NCBI GenBank assembly: GCA_018806985.1
Contig: JADANN010000149.1
Location: forward strand, 620,001 to 684,000
From: Angiostrongylus vasorum
Taxonomy: Eukaryota > Nematoda > Chromadorea > Rhabditida > Metastrongylidae
Length of the DNA: 64,000 nucleotides
Reading direction: 5' to 3'
The notes beneath the pieces were generated by a model that saw only the letters and a program-made list of their open reading frames with translations, made no database searches and was not told where the DNA came from. Below are positions 49,213 through 61,700 of this stretch, in pieces. Both the position numbers and the translations under genes were made by a program. Numbering within the stretch: the stretch's first letter is position 1; each line of letters opens with the position of its first letter.

Positions 49213-49505
49213 TAAAGGCAAAGGATAAAGCACTCGGTGTTGATCGCCTGCTTAGGTAATCTGCATGCACGTGCCTTTATTCATAGCAATGTAAAGATTA
49301 TTGGATACATATCAGCCCCATACCATAACTTCCAGCATCTTACCTATCTATCAGGTCCGTATTTTTTATCCCCTCTCAGAGAAGTCTGAAAACAATTTGT
49401 CGAACCCGAAAGGATGGAAGGCTTGGTTAGCTCAGGGCGTGGGACCGAACCCTAAGACCACAAGTGAATTGCGGATCACCTTTACGCATTCCACTACACG
49501 TAATC
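49213..49505 (-). repeat. SINE-A copy, diverged, in direct repeat with the previous one
   Basis: Antisense: AGGATAAAGCACTCGGTGTT to CATTCCACTACACGTAATCG. Confidence 0.65.
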
Positions 49506-49769
49506 GAATAATTGATAATTTAATAAAATTTCGGCCTTTAATGACGGAAAAGAGAGTACTGTCGAAAAACACGTTCACCATGTGTTATCACGTTCGTCAC
49601 GAAATTTTCAACGTTTCTCTTTCAAATTAACTCCAGCTATTCGATTTGTCAACTTTGCCTGTATAATCTGGACTAAGGAATGTCTGCGGAATTACGACAT
49701 GAAAGAAGGAGTTTTAAGTGAGCAATTTTTTGTGGGAATTTCCAAGCACACATCAGACCAATGAACAGA

Positions 49770-50960
49770 AGTGAAATAAAAAAAGGCTACTATAAGCTGG
49801 AGAATTGGAATTGCCAAACACTATGCTTTGTTTGTTCAGCAGTACAGTCGCTAGACATCATAAATCGACTATAGTCATTCGAATGACGGGAAGTTATGGC
49901 AAAGATATTGTGGACGAAAAGAGCAGAAGTACGAAGAAGGGGGGAGAACTATTGTGATCATAAAAACCACAGCAAATACTTGACTTCTAAGGAAAGAAGC
50001 AACGAATACACTTAGATAACTGGTCCTCACTTGTCTTGCGGGCTTCTACTGCTGTCCCATATGATTTATTGGCTTGCGAATGTCTTCTATTCAGGTGGAC
50101 AAGTTCGCATGGCAACTTCGCCACACAGCTTGAGGATGCATCCATCCTCTCTTATTCTCAATATTAGCTGAATGCGACTTTCTCTGGCAAACTAGAGATA
50201 GTCACTTTAGGACGTTCCCAGGTTGTCACCGTACACACACGCCACCTTTTCCGGATCAGAAAGAAGTTTGCAGTCTTGCCATCAGAATTCTTTAACTAGG
50301 GTTCTTGTGATTATTTGATAGACTGGTAGAGGATGAAGCAGAATCAACAACAGATATGATCAAGAAGTGTATGACCAAATGATCAAAGCCGTACACGTGG
50401 ATGTTGATGATGAGGGGTGGGCAAGAAGCTGGTGAATAGCAAAACTCACACTAAAGTGAAGCTTAGCCAAGAAAGCACGATGAAATACAGTGGGCGCAGA
50501 CGTCTGCTCTTCCTCGTCGTACGACGAACGTCAAGATCTAGGCAAATACACGGATTAGTCACAGTACGGACTGTGGCAGATGTGTTGAGTTTTCCGACCT
50601 ACCACATTGATTTATCCTATGCATTTTCGAACGCTGAATACATTGTGACATGTTTCGAATTATTTTTCTCTGCTGTGGATGGATAATTTCGCGCTTATAG
50701 GCAGCGATTTTTTAAGCAGATGCAAATAGCTCAACAAGAATTCAGGCACTCTGATTACGGTAATCCGAAAATTGTGCTTTTACGCACGTAAACAAAGATT
50801 TCGACATAGCTGGAAATGAATGCGTGATTTTTGTTTTGTGACGAGAGTTATTAAAGTGCAGTCACGGAGATGGCTGAGTGGCCGATGGCAGCTGGTACAC
50901 TCGACATTTTCTGCTCCCCTAAGAACGATCTGTTTATATAGCAAAGAAATTATGTGACTT
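49770..50960. other. No gene recognised; small repeat B scrap
   Basis: 50215-50285 matches an antisense family B 3' fragment (TTCCGGATCAGAAAGAAGTT). 50866-50890 resembles a tRNA A-box region (GAGATGGCTGAGTGGCC) without a B box. The ORF 50417-50686 lacks support. Confidence 0.35.
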
Positions 50961-50969
50961 AAATGAGAT

Positions 50970-51240
50970 GAGGGATAAAGGATAAAATATTCGACGCTTA
51001 CTAAACACCAAGAGACGCACCACGAGCCATCGACTTCATTAGGTATCGCAGAGGTGACTGAGTGCATATTTCGTTTATGCATTCTTTGCGGAGGTCTACC
51101 AATATATCAAGAGAGTGTTTTCATCCCTCAACTATCCCTGCTACCAATTTACCGATTTCCAGGGAGCATTTTCCGAGTTCGAACCAACGACCACGTGTGC
51201 ACCCACATACACTTCCAACCACTATGCTACACCTGCCTAT
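50970..51240 (-). repeat. SINE-A copy, diverged
   Basis: Antisense: GGATAAAGGATAAAATATTC to CCACTATGCTACACCTGCC. Confidence 0.7.
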
Positions 51241-51849
51241 AAACAAGTAAAAAGCATACAATGCTCAATTTCGGTCTCTTTTGCTGGTATTTGGGCATCC
51301 AGCGTTGATTAAACATTTAGTACTTTCATGAGAGGAAATGAAACGATGAATGACGACTGCTCTATTCTACAACCGCTTATTAGAAAGAAAACTCCATTAA
51401 GAACACGGTTCTCTTCTCTGGGTGGAAAATTAACAGAATAAAAACACAAGGATGAGTAGTTCCAAGAAAAAAGATTAAAAAGCCAGAAAAACGCAAGCTT
51501 TCAACATGAGCTGTCATGCAATGTGATCCATTGCAATTTATCTAACACTTGCAACTTTCTATCCAACATCACGCCAAAAAACGATGGCTTTGTTGGATAA
51601 CCTCTCATTTGTTAAAAAAACAGCAGAATGCTGGAACTACAAAAATTGTTCGTGACACACTTGCAATAGTACTTGTTTATGAACGAAAACGGATATAAAA
51701 GTGATGAATGCGGTGAACAGGCAAAAAGTAGACGACGTTTCCATCTTGATGGCTTCCAGTGATATAATTTGATAAGAAATGGAGCAAATGTCGCTGTGGT
51801 TAGATATGTCGTGCAGTGGTTTCTATTCTTTATTTAATTTATTTTATAC

Positions 51850-52197
51850 CATCTGTCTTTCACATTCACTGTGTGGAACCCAGCACTCCTCACATTCGAC
51901 TCGCTTCCTCGCATCCATCATTCACGAAGGCCTTCCAACTTTTATGTTCGGTTTCGGCCACTGCTTGAGAATTTCCCTTTCATCTCAAGTGTCATGGAAT
52001 GCCGCTCGAGCCGATTCTCCCTGGAGCCCTGAGATAGCCGGGTTAGAGCGTTCCACCCGGCGAGTGTTTTTTTCGGCCAAGACCGGCAGCAATTCCTCGC
52101 CCCGGGGTATGATTGGCTGATGAGCCCGGAGCGGTATCGAACCATCACCGCGCTCATGATGATCGGCATCACTATCACTGTACTATCCTCCACCTAC
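51850..52197 (-). repeat. SINE-D copy, left arm of an inverted pair
   Basis: Antisense: CCCAGCACTCCTCACATTCG to TATCACTGTACTATCCTCC. ORFs here on both strands are repeat-derived. Confidence 0.8.
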
Positions 52198-52656
52198 CGT
52201 GCGATAATGCATGCACAGTAGCGGGCTCGAACTCACCAACTGTCAGGTGAGCCTACCATGCTGAGGGCTACAAACTTTAACAGATATTAAGTGAGAGAAA
52301 AAAATTCGTTAGAAAGACACGAAAGGAATGAGTTATTTAAGGGAACCTTCCAGTTACTCTTAGTCGAGTCATGTACATCAACTTGATCAGCAGTATCTAC
52401 ACAAAACATTGGAAATGTATTGGGCTCGAGCTAAAAATTCGTCCAACCACTGATGTATTGTTCAAATGTTGAAAAAAAACATTGAAGAACTAAATTAATT
52501 TCATCTTAGTTGGACTACGGTATAAGATTTCAACATAGTTCAAATATTAGCCATTTAAAGTTAAAACGATTCAATGCCTTATCAAACGGGTTCCTATCTC
52601 ACGTCAGTATATCTCAGTTCATAGCAGATTTTAACAGTTGTAATGGAAACCACACA

Positions 52657-53012
52657 GGGACGGATAGCACAGTGGAAGTGATGTGAGTCATCACGAGGTC
52701 CGATTCCATGGTCATAGTCCGATTCCGCCAACAAAGCCTCTCATCGCTCCAAGGTCGGGAAATGGGTACCGGACTTGTTCAGGAAAAAATCACTATCTGC
52801 AATCCAATTGGGAACGCTCCAGCCCAGCTATCTCAGGACTCCATGAAGAATCGACTCGACAAGCATTTTACAAATGAAACGAAAACCCTCAAACAGCAGA
52901 GCCGAAGCCAAAAGTAAAAACTTGGATAATCTTAGTGGATGATGGGTGCGAGGAAACGAATCGCATGTGAGAAGTGCTGGGATCCATACAATAGACGTGA
53001 AGACGGGTCATA
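52657..53012 (+). repeat. SINE-D copy, right arm of an inverted pair
   Basis: GGGACGGATAGCACAGTGG (intact A box) to GAAGACGGGTCATATAAAAA. Confidence 0.85.
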
Positions 53013-53870
53013 TAAAAATCAGAGAAAAGAACACGAAAACCCTAAAATCTAAAAAACTTCGCTTGAATGTTTTCTTGTTCTAGTGTGGTGAAATTTTTTT
53101 ATACTCTTGAGCCTATGAGATATATTTCTTCCACTTTATTCCTTCAAAGCTCATATTTTCAACGCGAAAAACAATTGAGTAGATGGGATTTCGTCCATCA
53201 GGACACGTGTTCTCCAATGAATTGTAGATATTCACAGCTCGAATTCAACCTTCCGATGAAAACCTAAGAAACGGGAGCTTCGCTGTCAACTTTTCGGAAA
53301 TCTCAATTCTAAATATGTCTAAACTTGTGGGGACACTGTGTAAAAGTCAGATATTTAATTATTGCGGTAGAGCAAAATCTCCTTAATACATCTATGGAGT
53401 TCTGTATCCCTGAAATTCTTTAGTGATCAATAAATTATCGTGCTCTATCGAAAAACCTGCTTAGTCGCGAGAAGGCAAATATTTATAATAACATTAAATC
53501 ATCAGCCGATCCTCTGCTAAGTGCGCCGTAGAATTTGGCACCAGTTTTCGCGTCAACCGAACGTGTTCAATAGAGACAGTTGATATTACATTAATTCGAA
53601 TCCATCTACCAGGCCTTTACACGAAATGAGCGGATACTGTTGTTATGCTCGTCCAATTCAATTCATGAAAGTGGCTAAATGGAGAAATTCTTAGAAAAAA
53701 AGTAGAGTTAAGAACCTTTGCGAAACCCATATGACACTTGAGATGAGCTCGACTATAAACGATACGATAATTGTTGAAAAGCAGTGGTTGACCAATTGTT
53801 ATAAGCAATTTAAAAGAGACAAAGTGTTCGTCTACGCACGACGAATTTACCTGCAAAGGACAAAAACAGT
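53013..53870. other. No gene recognised
   Basis: AT-rich, short ORFs only. Confidence 0.35.
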
Positions 53871-53874
53871 TCGT

Positions 53875-54345
53875 TCGGCGTTGATCATTACCTTAAGAAT
53901 GCGTCATGAATTTGACTCCATTCATAGAATAGTGAAGGTTATTGAAAGCATATTTCTCCTGTCCAACGGCCGGTGGAAGCTAACCATTGTATAGCAATGT
54001 CTTTATTTATTATTTCGTTAAAGTTTCGGCAGTATCGCCTTCTCCAAAGCCGTTTCTTCACGTGTCTTCCACTTAGAAGGAGAAGAAGAAAAGCTGATCG
54101 GAGTCGCGCATGGTTGTATGGTCTCGTGTTTGTTCAACAAGAATATCGAGAATTATTTGATCAATGCCGAGGTTAATAGAAAGTCGGTCGTGAGAATTAC
54201 TGTCTTAACCTTTCCAGGCAAGGCCAGAAGCAATTCGCTCACTCCGGAGGGATGAAAAACTTAGTTAATCCGATCGTCGATATCGAACCAATGAGATAGT
54301 ATTTTTTATTGCAGTACACCTCTAACCAATGCGCTACACACAGTC
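53875..54345 (-). repeat. SINE-A copy split by an inserted PLE end
   Basis: Antisense SINE-A halves at 53875-53975 (GCGTTGATCATTACCTTAAG) and about 54200-54345 (AATGCGCTACACACAG). The insert between them carries a ribozyme-like motif. Confidence 0.55.
54018..54052 (-). ncRNA. Hammerhead-like motif inside a SINE-A
   Basis: Minus strand: GGCT, TTGGAGA, an extra A, then a stem II GGCG/TGCC with loop ATAC, then GAAACTTTAAC. Stem II still pairs (one G-U), but the core and the cleavage triplet are changed. Confidence 0.4.
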
Positions 54346-54603
54346 TTCTTTGAGAGGCGACTCACGTAAATTGTGCAAGGATGTCTTTTATACGTCCTGT
54401 GAGAGAACATGTTGTTAAGGACATTCTGTTATTTATTATTTTGGGGAAATAACCTGCACCGAAAGAACGAAAAGAGAACAATCTAGTCTGTGATACAAGA
54501 ATATACCGGACAACTCGTCAGCGGTAAAAAAAATGTGGAAAGTAATTCAACCAGCTCGTACAGCGGTTTGAAAACTAGTCGCTAACTCCTAGAAATTTTA
54601 TAG

Positions 54604-54739
54604 GGTTCAAAGATAGTTTGGTAACTTTTCTGGTTCCAGAAAGTAATTTGGTCGAGTCGTCTGTAGAGGGTGGTTCAAAGATAGTTTGGTAACTTTTCTG
54701 GTTCCAGAAAGTAATTTGGTCGAGTCGTCTGTGGAGGAT
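54604..54739. repeat. 68-base tandem duplication
   Basis: 54604-54671 and 54672-54739 are nearly identical, differing only at the last few bases (TAGAGG against TGGAGG). The two minus ORFs over it reflect the repeat. Confidence 0.95.
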
Positions 54740-56860
54740 AACTCGAATATGAGTTGGTCTAGACCTAGGTAACTTCTCGGACAGTAGCAAATACTCACTG
54801 AATTAGTGCGCCAGTAGATTTGAAACATCATCGTGAACAAAGAAGTAGAATCGGTTCCGGCTAAAAATCGTTCATGGACTGAGTGATAACTAAAAACTCA
54901 AATCTGTTTTAGTTGACAAATAAAGAAACGACTTTCGAAATCTTTGCTCTTTTCCACTATTTACTAGAAATTACTGGAAACTGCAGTAAATTATGGGCAT
55001 TGAAGAAATTTCTAGACAAATAGAGATAAGCACAACAAGACCTTAAGACTTTAGAAAGACATTGAAACACTTCTAAATGGTCAACAAATGGACTTGAAAC
55101 CTGTCCTGTACCTTAATCACCTACCGTCACACCGTTTAAAGTGACAAGGAAGTACTCCGTGGTTGCAAGAGTGCTGTACCACAGCGTGTTCTTCCCCAGA
55201 TAGTCGCTCAAGCAGAGTTCGACATTTCTGTCGAGAAGCCGAATCAGGGGTAAATCATTACCAAGAATCACCATTGTCTTGAAAGAAGTAAATCTACGGT
55301 ATCGGCAGATAATGGTCAACAACTGGTAGGTGGCTTATTGGTCTCTTGATAGAACCAATAAGAACGAAATAATTCATGTAAAAAGTGTAGTGATGCTTTT
55401 CGTGTGTTCCATACAAACGGAGCTCACAGACCAGCGTTGTTACGACGCTAATGGAGAATGAAGACCTTATTCACAACCACTTGTTTTGCAGCTGATTCGC
55501 GGTTGGATAGAGGATGAACTCCTAACGACCTTATTTTATCACATGCATTAAAATGAACGCAAAAACAACTGTCTCACTTCTTCACTTCCTCCACACTGAT
55601 TTTGGGCTATAACCAATCTATACGAAGACGTTTCAAAGATGGAGTCATCGACAAAAACGAAAAATTTTAGGGAGTCAAAGCGAAAGACAATAAAATTAAA
55701 TAACCTTCTTATGCAAAAAATTTTCATACATTAGAAACAAACCAACAGACACATGAGGATTTTGAGTGATACACAATCACGGAGACTTCGGAGACTACTG
55801 GATTTGACCACGTGGTTATCACTACAAAGACAATTTTACAATAATTCACCTTTGCATGACAAAACTGGTAACGAGTGATTAGAAAGATGAAGATAGAATC
55901 CTCTTATCACCTCATTCACTAGGGTTGAACGTGTTTTAGTATGCCTTGGCAACTGGCACAATTGGCGATAAACGCCGTCGTCTGCCGTTTGTCGCGAAAA
56001 ACCGGTTTTCTACTGACTGACGATTAATTGTTGTTTGTTGACATATTCTATCAGTCCTTAGATTCTTCTTGGCCTGACTACCTGTTTTAGTCCTGAGATT
56101 CCTGGAACTGCTGAACTGCTGTAAGTTTTTCATAGCTAAAAAATAGTGATCCTCTAGCATCTATATTTGCAATGCTCTACAAGTCCAATAACCTTGTAAA
56201 CGATCAGATAATATGTTAATTCAATATTAAATTGTAGTCGACATTACATCAATGTGGCAGATTCGTTTGACAGTAGCCTTATAGGTTATCTACATATTCG
56301 CGACCTATGCATTGACTTCAATGCCTGTTTGAGTGAATTTTGAAATTTTATTTGAAAATAGCTTCGGCAGTATGCAATTATTTCAGTGAATTCCTTCTTA
56401 GCAGTTTATTTTGCTACACATAGTTTCCTTTCTTGCTGTGGTTCTTGTATTCAGACGACAATTTGCCCACCACAGATGTTAGGAGGAAAGGTGTATTGTA
56501 CACTTTATAATCTACACATAAAACTGTTTTTCTAAGAAGTTTGTTCGTACGAACACCGAAACTGTTGCTAACGTGCAGGTCGCATTTCTCCTAACGGGTA
56601 GTGGACACGGTAGACCTCATGCGTTGATTTAAATGCATGCGCGTGGGAAGGAAAATTAAGCGTAGTTTACATGGCTGCTACATCAAAACTAAGTGTATGA
56701 ATGTGTTTAAAAAATACTATGGTACCCAAGCTCATCAACCAATAATCGTCTAAGAAAAAACACTAGGCTGAACAACATGAAGAACAAAAAATAACATGCC
56801 AGCTGGTTCAGTAAGCTAGTTCTATGTACACTAATCTGGTATAAGTCGTCAAACCCGATG
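54740..56860. other. No gene supported; possible intron or 3' flank
   Basis: A minus ORF at 55936-56160 begins near a TTTTTTAG acceptor and could be read as a terminal exon (SYEKLTAVQQFQESQD or NRQSVENRFFATNGRRRRLS, depending on frame). The two frames cannot both be right, and neither joins well upstream. Confidence 0.3.
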
Positions 56861-56878
56861 ACTTGATAAGGGTGACGG

Positions 56879-57365
56879 CTAAGGTGTGGGCGAGTGCTTG
56901 TGTAAACCCGCTCCATAAACATTTACAATACGATTTACAGCTTCCTCCAGCATCGTAATATCGTTCTCGTTCGTTGCTACCAATGTCAATTCACCTTCTC
57001 GCGATAGATTTTGTCTGAAAATCGTCGTCTGTTCCTGAACAGTCATCGTGATTACAAGAATGATCACTCTGTTGATGTTTGTTTTCAGAGCTGTTCGATT
57101 GTATGTTTCCAAAGGTGTGCCCGAGCAAACGTTTATGTACAGAACTAAATAAGGACAATCAAGAAGGAAATATCTATATGTATGTCCTTATGGGTATGCA
57201 CATTTAGATGTGGAAATATTTAGGCCGAAGCTTATCGAAAGTCGATCCTTTGAATCACGAAGGATATCTGAGTTAAACCAAAAAGGATATTCGTTCCTGG
57301 GAAATAGATCTCTAAATTTCACCTTTTATCTCGTCTAACTCACCTCGTGTTTTCCTCCTATAAAA
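56879..57365 (-). CDS. 3' exons of an unidentified minus-strand gene
   Basis: A 22-base exon at 57365-57344 (acceptor TTTATTCAG, donor GTGAGT) joins in phase to a terminal exon at 57144-56879 after TCCTTATTTAG. The spliced reading gives FYRRKTRVLYINVCSGTPLE, NRTALKTNINRVIILVITMT, FRQNLSREGELTLVATNEND and TMLEEAVNRIVNVYG before a stop at 56879-56881. The alternation of a hydrophobic strand, a helix, the strand ELTLVATNEN and a helix recalls the second half of a von Willebrand A-type fold, but the metal-binding motif is not visible and this is a guess. Upstream exons are not found; SINE-A copies occupy 57445-58204. Confidence 0.5.
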
Positions 57366-57444
57366 CTGAATAAATCTCAAGAATCACAAGTATTTCGTTC
57401 CAATCGGGGGTGGTCTAGTATTTCATTAATTATTGTTGATAATT

Positions 57445-57690
57445 GGGAGCTTGCGCAGTGTAGTGGTTGCCGGTTGGTGTCGTTTGGGTAAGATGCCGAC
57501 TTTTAGATGGTGCCGACCGTTTCCCGCATTGCTCCAGGGTCGTCGTTTTAGTACTACACTCGTCTAGTAGGATAAGAACACTGGGGTTATATATCGGCAG
57601 ACCCTTTAAAGTCATCGTGTAGGCCAAATATGCACTCAATCATGTTTCCAGTGCTATGAATGCAGTCGAATGCATAGGGCATTAGCATGT
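57445..57690 (+). repeat. SINE-A copy, diverged
   Basis: GCTTGCGCAGTGTAGTGG start; ATCGGCAGACCCTTTAAAGT and GCAGTCGAATGCATAGGGC follow. Confidence 0.6.
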
Positions 57691-57925
57691 ATCTACAATT
57701 ATTGATCTCTACAAGACCACAGATGAAAACATCACTGAAAGGTGAGTCACAGTGTTTATCTTGTGCATCATGTAATGGTCGTTTTCTCTCCGATTTTAGC
57801 GGACTTCGGAATAATGAAGTAGTGATTTCAGTGTTCCGGATTAACACTCTAGTCTTCGAAACACACTCCAGCTTGTAGGAGAGAACTCTAGTTTCTAGAT
57901 TTCTTTCAGTATAACACTTATCTAT

Positions 57926-58204
57926 GGGTGCGTGTGGCGCAGGGGTCAGAGGCGCCTTGCAACACACACGTGGAATCGATCCCCGCGCCCATGGCCCACC
58001 AAGCCTTCTATCCCTCCGAGGTCAGCAAATTGGTACCAGACTTCTCTGGGAGGATAGCAGCACTGGCTCGATACATCGGTAAGCCACTGCGAATCATTGT
58101 AACGGCCAGATATGCATTCAATCACCTCCAAACGATGCTTAATGAAGTCGAATGCATAGGACATCCCTCAAGGATTGATCAACGCCGAGAGCTTTGTTCT
58201 TTTT
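57926..58204 (+). repeat. SINE-A copy, well preserved
   Basis: GGGTGCGTGTGGCGCAGGGG start, GGAATCGATCCCCGCGCCC B box, ATCAACGCCGAGAGCTTTGT end. Confidence 0.9.
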
Positions 58205-58603
58205 TTAACACTTATCTAAACACTATAGGTACGAAACGTACGCATGATGGATTTTCTCAGCAAATACGTGATAGTTGGTTGTGTTTGTTGCTGGAAAGAA
58301 CAAAGTGTATTTTAAGCTGATTGATTGTTGGAGATAATACGATTGTACTTTCAGACGTCACCACATATGAAGTAAAACATGGACTGTGAACATAGTTGTT
58401 CCGCACGCTTGGTTGAAGTAAATAGGTATCATTAAGATACAGCGTATCCCGAAATTTGATCCCTCATCATCGGTTGTTGTTGTACCACCTGACATTGTAC
58501 ACGAGAACGCGCAGTGTGCAATAATGCGATAAGATGAGCGAGGTAATGAGGCACATTTAATTACTTGTTTCTTCTTCTTTGAAGTCATGAGATAGCCGTT
58601 TCA

Positions 58604-58850
58604 CAGAGTTCTGAGATTGTCATAACATACGGTGCCGATCCTTATGCGTAGATGGAAGTTTGCGACCCTCTCAAACAGGCTTTCTGCCCATCTAATGAGA
58701 GTGCTCTACACAAGTGCGCTCGATGGATCAAGAATTGGAATAAATTGCCTCTATATCGCAATATCACAACGACTGCATGTATAACAAGTACGTAGTGGCA
58801 TCTCCAGGTCAGGTATTCACTGAGATAAACGAGAGATACGGAAACAAATA
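58604..58850 (+). pseudogene. Possible broken exon, cysteine-containing, unidentified
   Basis: After GTTTCACAG the frame reads SSEIVITYGADPYA, then TAG, then from ATG at 58652 CDPLKQAFCPSNESALHKCA and RWIKNWNKLPLYRNITTTAC. A one-base shift near 58790 then continues it as QVFTEINERYGNK to a stop at about 58850. The composition is protein-like throughout, but one in-frame stop and one frameshift break it. A minus-strand alternative (LTWRCHYVLVIHAVVVILRY) is also open, so strand is uncertain. Confidence 0.25.
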
Positions 58851-59367
58851 GAAACTTGTATAATCGATCTGAGTCTTACTGAGAACAGTAAAAAGTTACC
58901 CTATCAATAACAAAAAATTTTAGCATTATTACCTTATCAGGCACAGAAAGCTAAGATGTGCTAATGAAGGATTATTAAAAAACATCCTTGATAAGAAAGG
59001 ATCGAACCTAGTCTTGGGAAGGAAAGCGAAAAGTAGCCGAGATCTGTAGAGATTATCAGCTATTGTTCCCACTCTGTAATGAATAACTTGAACTAAGAAA
59101 TCTATAAAGTTTTTCATCATCGTAAGAGGAATTGGAAGGAAGAAGCTTTTCCAGCGGTTAGCATCGTTTGTTATCCCGCGTGAAAATCACCTTCATGATC
59201 ACGGACAACATAGATAATTTCAAATACCAGTCTAGTGACGATTTAAAAAAAATGAAGTTATCGACATTTAATGACTCCTTGTTAATCCCGAATCTAACTA
59301 CTTATTTATTCAATTATTCGAAAACCAAATCACTAAAACTATTGCCCAGTCGCTGGGTCAACTCATC

Positions 59368-59700
59368 TTTCTGGGTCACCAGAACACTCATCTCTCCATG
59401 GTCGAGAAATGAATACTAGACTCGCTTGGGACAAGTTTACTGCTTTTTATCCACATGGAAACGCCGTTGCACGGTTATCTCAGGATTCCAGGGAAAATCG
59501 GCTCTACTAGCAATCCGCGACATTAATGACGAAAAGGAAATAATCCCTAAGCAGCAGCTGAACCCACACGCAAAAGTTCGAAGACAGGAGACCTTAGTAG
59601 CTGGTATATAAGCTGGATACCAAAAAAGGAATCGAATGCACGTGCTGGAACCCGCACAGTATGATACATGCGACTGCGGGTCACGTAATAAAAACAATGA
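59368..59700 (+). repeat. SINE-D copy, promoter end missing
   Basis: TCTCAGGATTCCAGGGAAAA, AGCAGCAGCTGAACCCACAC and GCTGGAACCCGCACAGTATG in family D order. Confidence 0.75.
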
Positions 59701-59959
59701 ATAACAAAACTACTGAAGTGGTCCCCAACGTTTTATATAGGAGTGCTGCGGTACAAGAAAGCTATATGGGAGAAAGGAAACCGACGGTCTTAATCAAACA
59801 TGTACTTCTTACCAAAATGGTGAAGTACTAATTAGTAACTTATTTCAAAGTAACCTCTAAAAAGGATTTCGCCCCACTTTCAATACTGACTGTAAGACTG
59901 CAACGAGTGTAAAATCTACTGTATGCGAAAGACTGTCCTCTGAAAGCATATTATTCAAC

Positions 59960-60355
59960 CCACGTACTTAACTGGATACTTGTATGGCCGGGTCTACAAT
60001 GGTTGTGCGGGCCCCAACATAATCTCCGTTTTTCGGAGTTTTGCTGGTTTAGGGTTTTGTGGGACTCTCGGTTCCCCAGGTCAGCCTAGCCAAAAGTCTG
60101 CCCCAGGTCGTCACCACCACAGGCTGCCGCCACCGCTTTTTGGATCAGAGGGAAATTTTCCACCATGCGACTAGTCTGATACCAGGACGGTGGTGGATCC
60201 TGGTATAGGTTTACTCTTAACTGGGCTTCCTAATGGAAACGCCGGACTCCTCAGCTTGGGAAGCTCTGCTGGTGGGATGAATCCCCCACTGTATATTCCA
60301 GCCCCAAGAACACCTTCCAACCACGACGAGGCAGTAAACCGTTGGGAAAACTCAC
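59960..60355 (-). repeat. Repeat B copy, full length, antisense
   Basis: From ATACTTGTATGGCCGGGTC to GAGGCAGTAAACCGTTGGGA. The two plus ORFs across it are repeat-derived. Confidence 0.85.
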
Positions 60356-60899
60356 ACTCAACTTTCGAAATTATCTATTTATACCGCTGCATAAGCAAAA
60401 TGCTCTCCTTTCTTTCACTTCCATCGAGAAACGAATAGTACACCTAAAAGAGGAGACGTCTGTCACCATTACGAAGATTCTGTCGACGACTTAGCAGTTC
60501 GACGCGATTAACCACAGCACCGTGGCAAAGCCCTAGACTATCGTTAGAAAATTCATGAAGCTCAAATATCCAGTGAATGAAAAAAATCTCAATCTGTTGT
60601 GATTAGCAGCTCCTTACGCTTCTTGAGGAAAACAGTAAGCAAACTTCAAAATAAGCAAGTATTATTTCACAATATTGTTGTTCGAACTCTCATGAGAACG
60701 GCACATTCCTCCTACTGTTTTGATGAAAAGCTTTCCATATCCCACCCCTCATCAGTTGACTCGTTGAATACTAATGGAACAATACAATTCCGTATTCAAC
60801 ACAATTACAATGTGTGTACAGGAAGAGAGTAGAAAGAGGAATCTTACAATTTGAAGCGGCAAATAGACAATTTGAATGGCTAAGAAACAGAAGTTCATC

Positions 60900-61660
60900 G
60901 GAATAGGTTTGGAGAAAACAAAAAGCTTCCAAACGATAAGTCTGGCGAGGACAAGATCCAGTTTAACCTTTGCACTTCATTTCCAACAGAATAAACTCAG
61001 CTATAAAACGTTGATTAAAAAGAGCTATTCTGAGAACTCGCTTGAAGTGATTGAAACACAACCGAACACTCTAGGAACCCAGCTGGTTCGTAACTGCTTA
61101 CATGACCGCCTATGCTCAACGCAAAACTGCATAGTTTTTCCTAACGGTAGAGAAGGTGATTGCACGAGTTTGGACACGGTGTACCCAATCACTTGTAAGA
61201 TGTCTGGAGACGAATAAGTTGGCGAAACAAAGTATACCACCGTGCATCCGCATAAAAGAAAACCTCATCTGCAAATTTGAATTTAAATGAAATACTCTAC
61301 TAGGCGCCAATAGGACACATGGACATAATGGGCGAGATCTCGAAGTAGAGGCCGTTATCCAAGTACAGAAAAGGAAACGTGAGCGCATAGACCTCTTAAA
61401 ACGTTTCGGATAAATTCCAAAAGCCCAAAAAAATAAACCAACCGCAGTAAAAAAGGTATTGTGAGCACGCGTGACCTCACACAATATCTTAGACTTTTTT
61501 TTCACCTGGGGTTGGTACATTCCTAACTCAAAACTTCTGCTGGAAGAGAGTAAGCATCTGAAGAAATTGCTTCCAGTGCGACTGAAATTCAGGTGTCGAT
61601 TTCTCTGTTGAGGTTATGGAACCATTTGGCAGACTAGATTGCAATCAAGTTGACCTTTCC
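60900..61660 (+). mobile_element. Penelope-like element fragment with GIY-YIG remnant
   Basis: Reads LEVIETQPNTLGTQLVRNCL, HDRLCSTQNCIVFPNGREGD and PITCKMSGDE, then a stop where intact copies continue EYIGETGRPL. The C-terminal part persists in broken frames to about 61500, and the 3' tail to 61660 parallels 28605-28670. Confidence 0.7.
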
Positions 61661-61700
61661 TGGCTCTGACGAAAGCGAAATCAATCAAAAAGTCAGCTTT
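61661..61700 (+). ncRNA. Hammerhead-like motif at a PLE 3' end
   Basis: TGGCT arm, intact CTGACGA core, an extra A, a half stem (AGCG, AAAT), then a decayed 3' side and AGTCAGCTTTC. Confidence 0.45.

Noticed and set aside
50866..50905. A possible tRNA gene
   Set aside because: Only an A-box-like start is present; no B box or cloverleaf partner follows.
56995..57144. Alternative exon in another frame (HQQSDHSCNHDDCSGTDDDF) spliced to 56087-56135
   Set aside because: The phases fit, but the competing frame gives one uninterrupted terminal exon and a matching upstream microexon, which is simpler.
57928..58320. A 130-codon plus ORF
   Set aside because: Most of it is a SINE-A copy; the same translation appears at 22993 and, on the minus strand, at 29648 and 48825.
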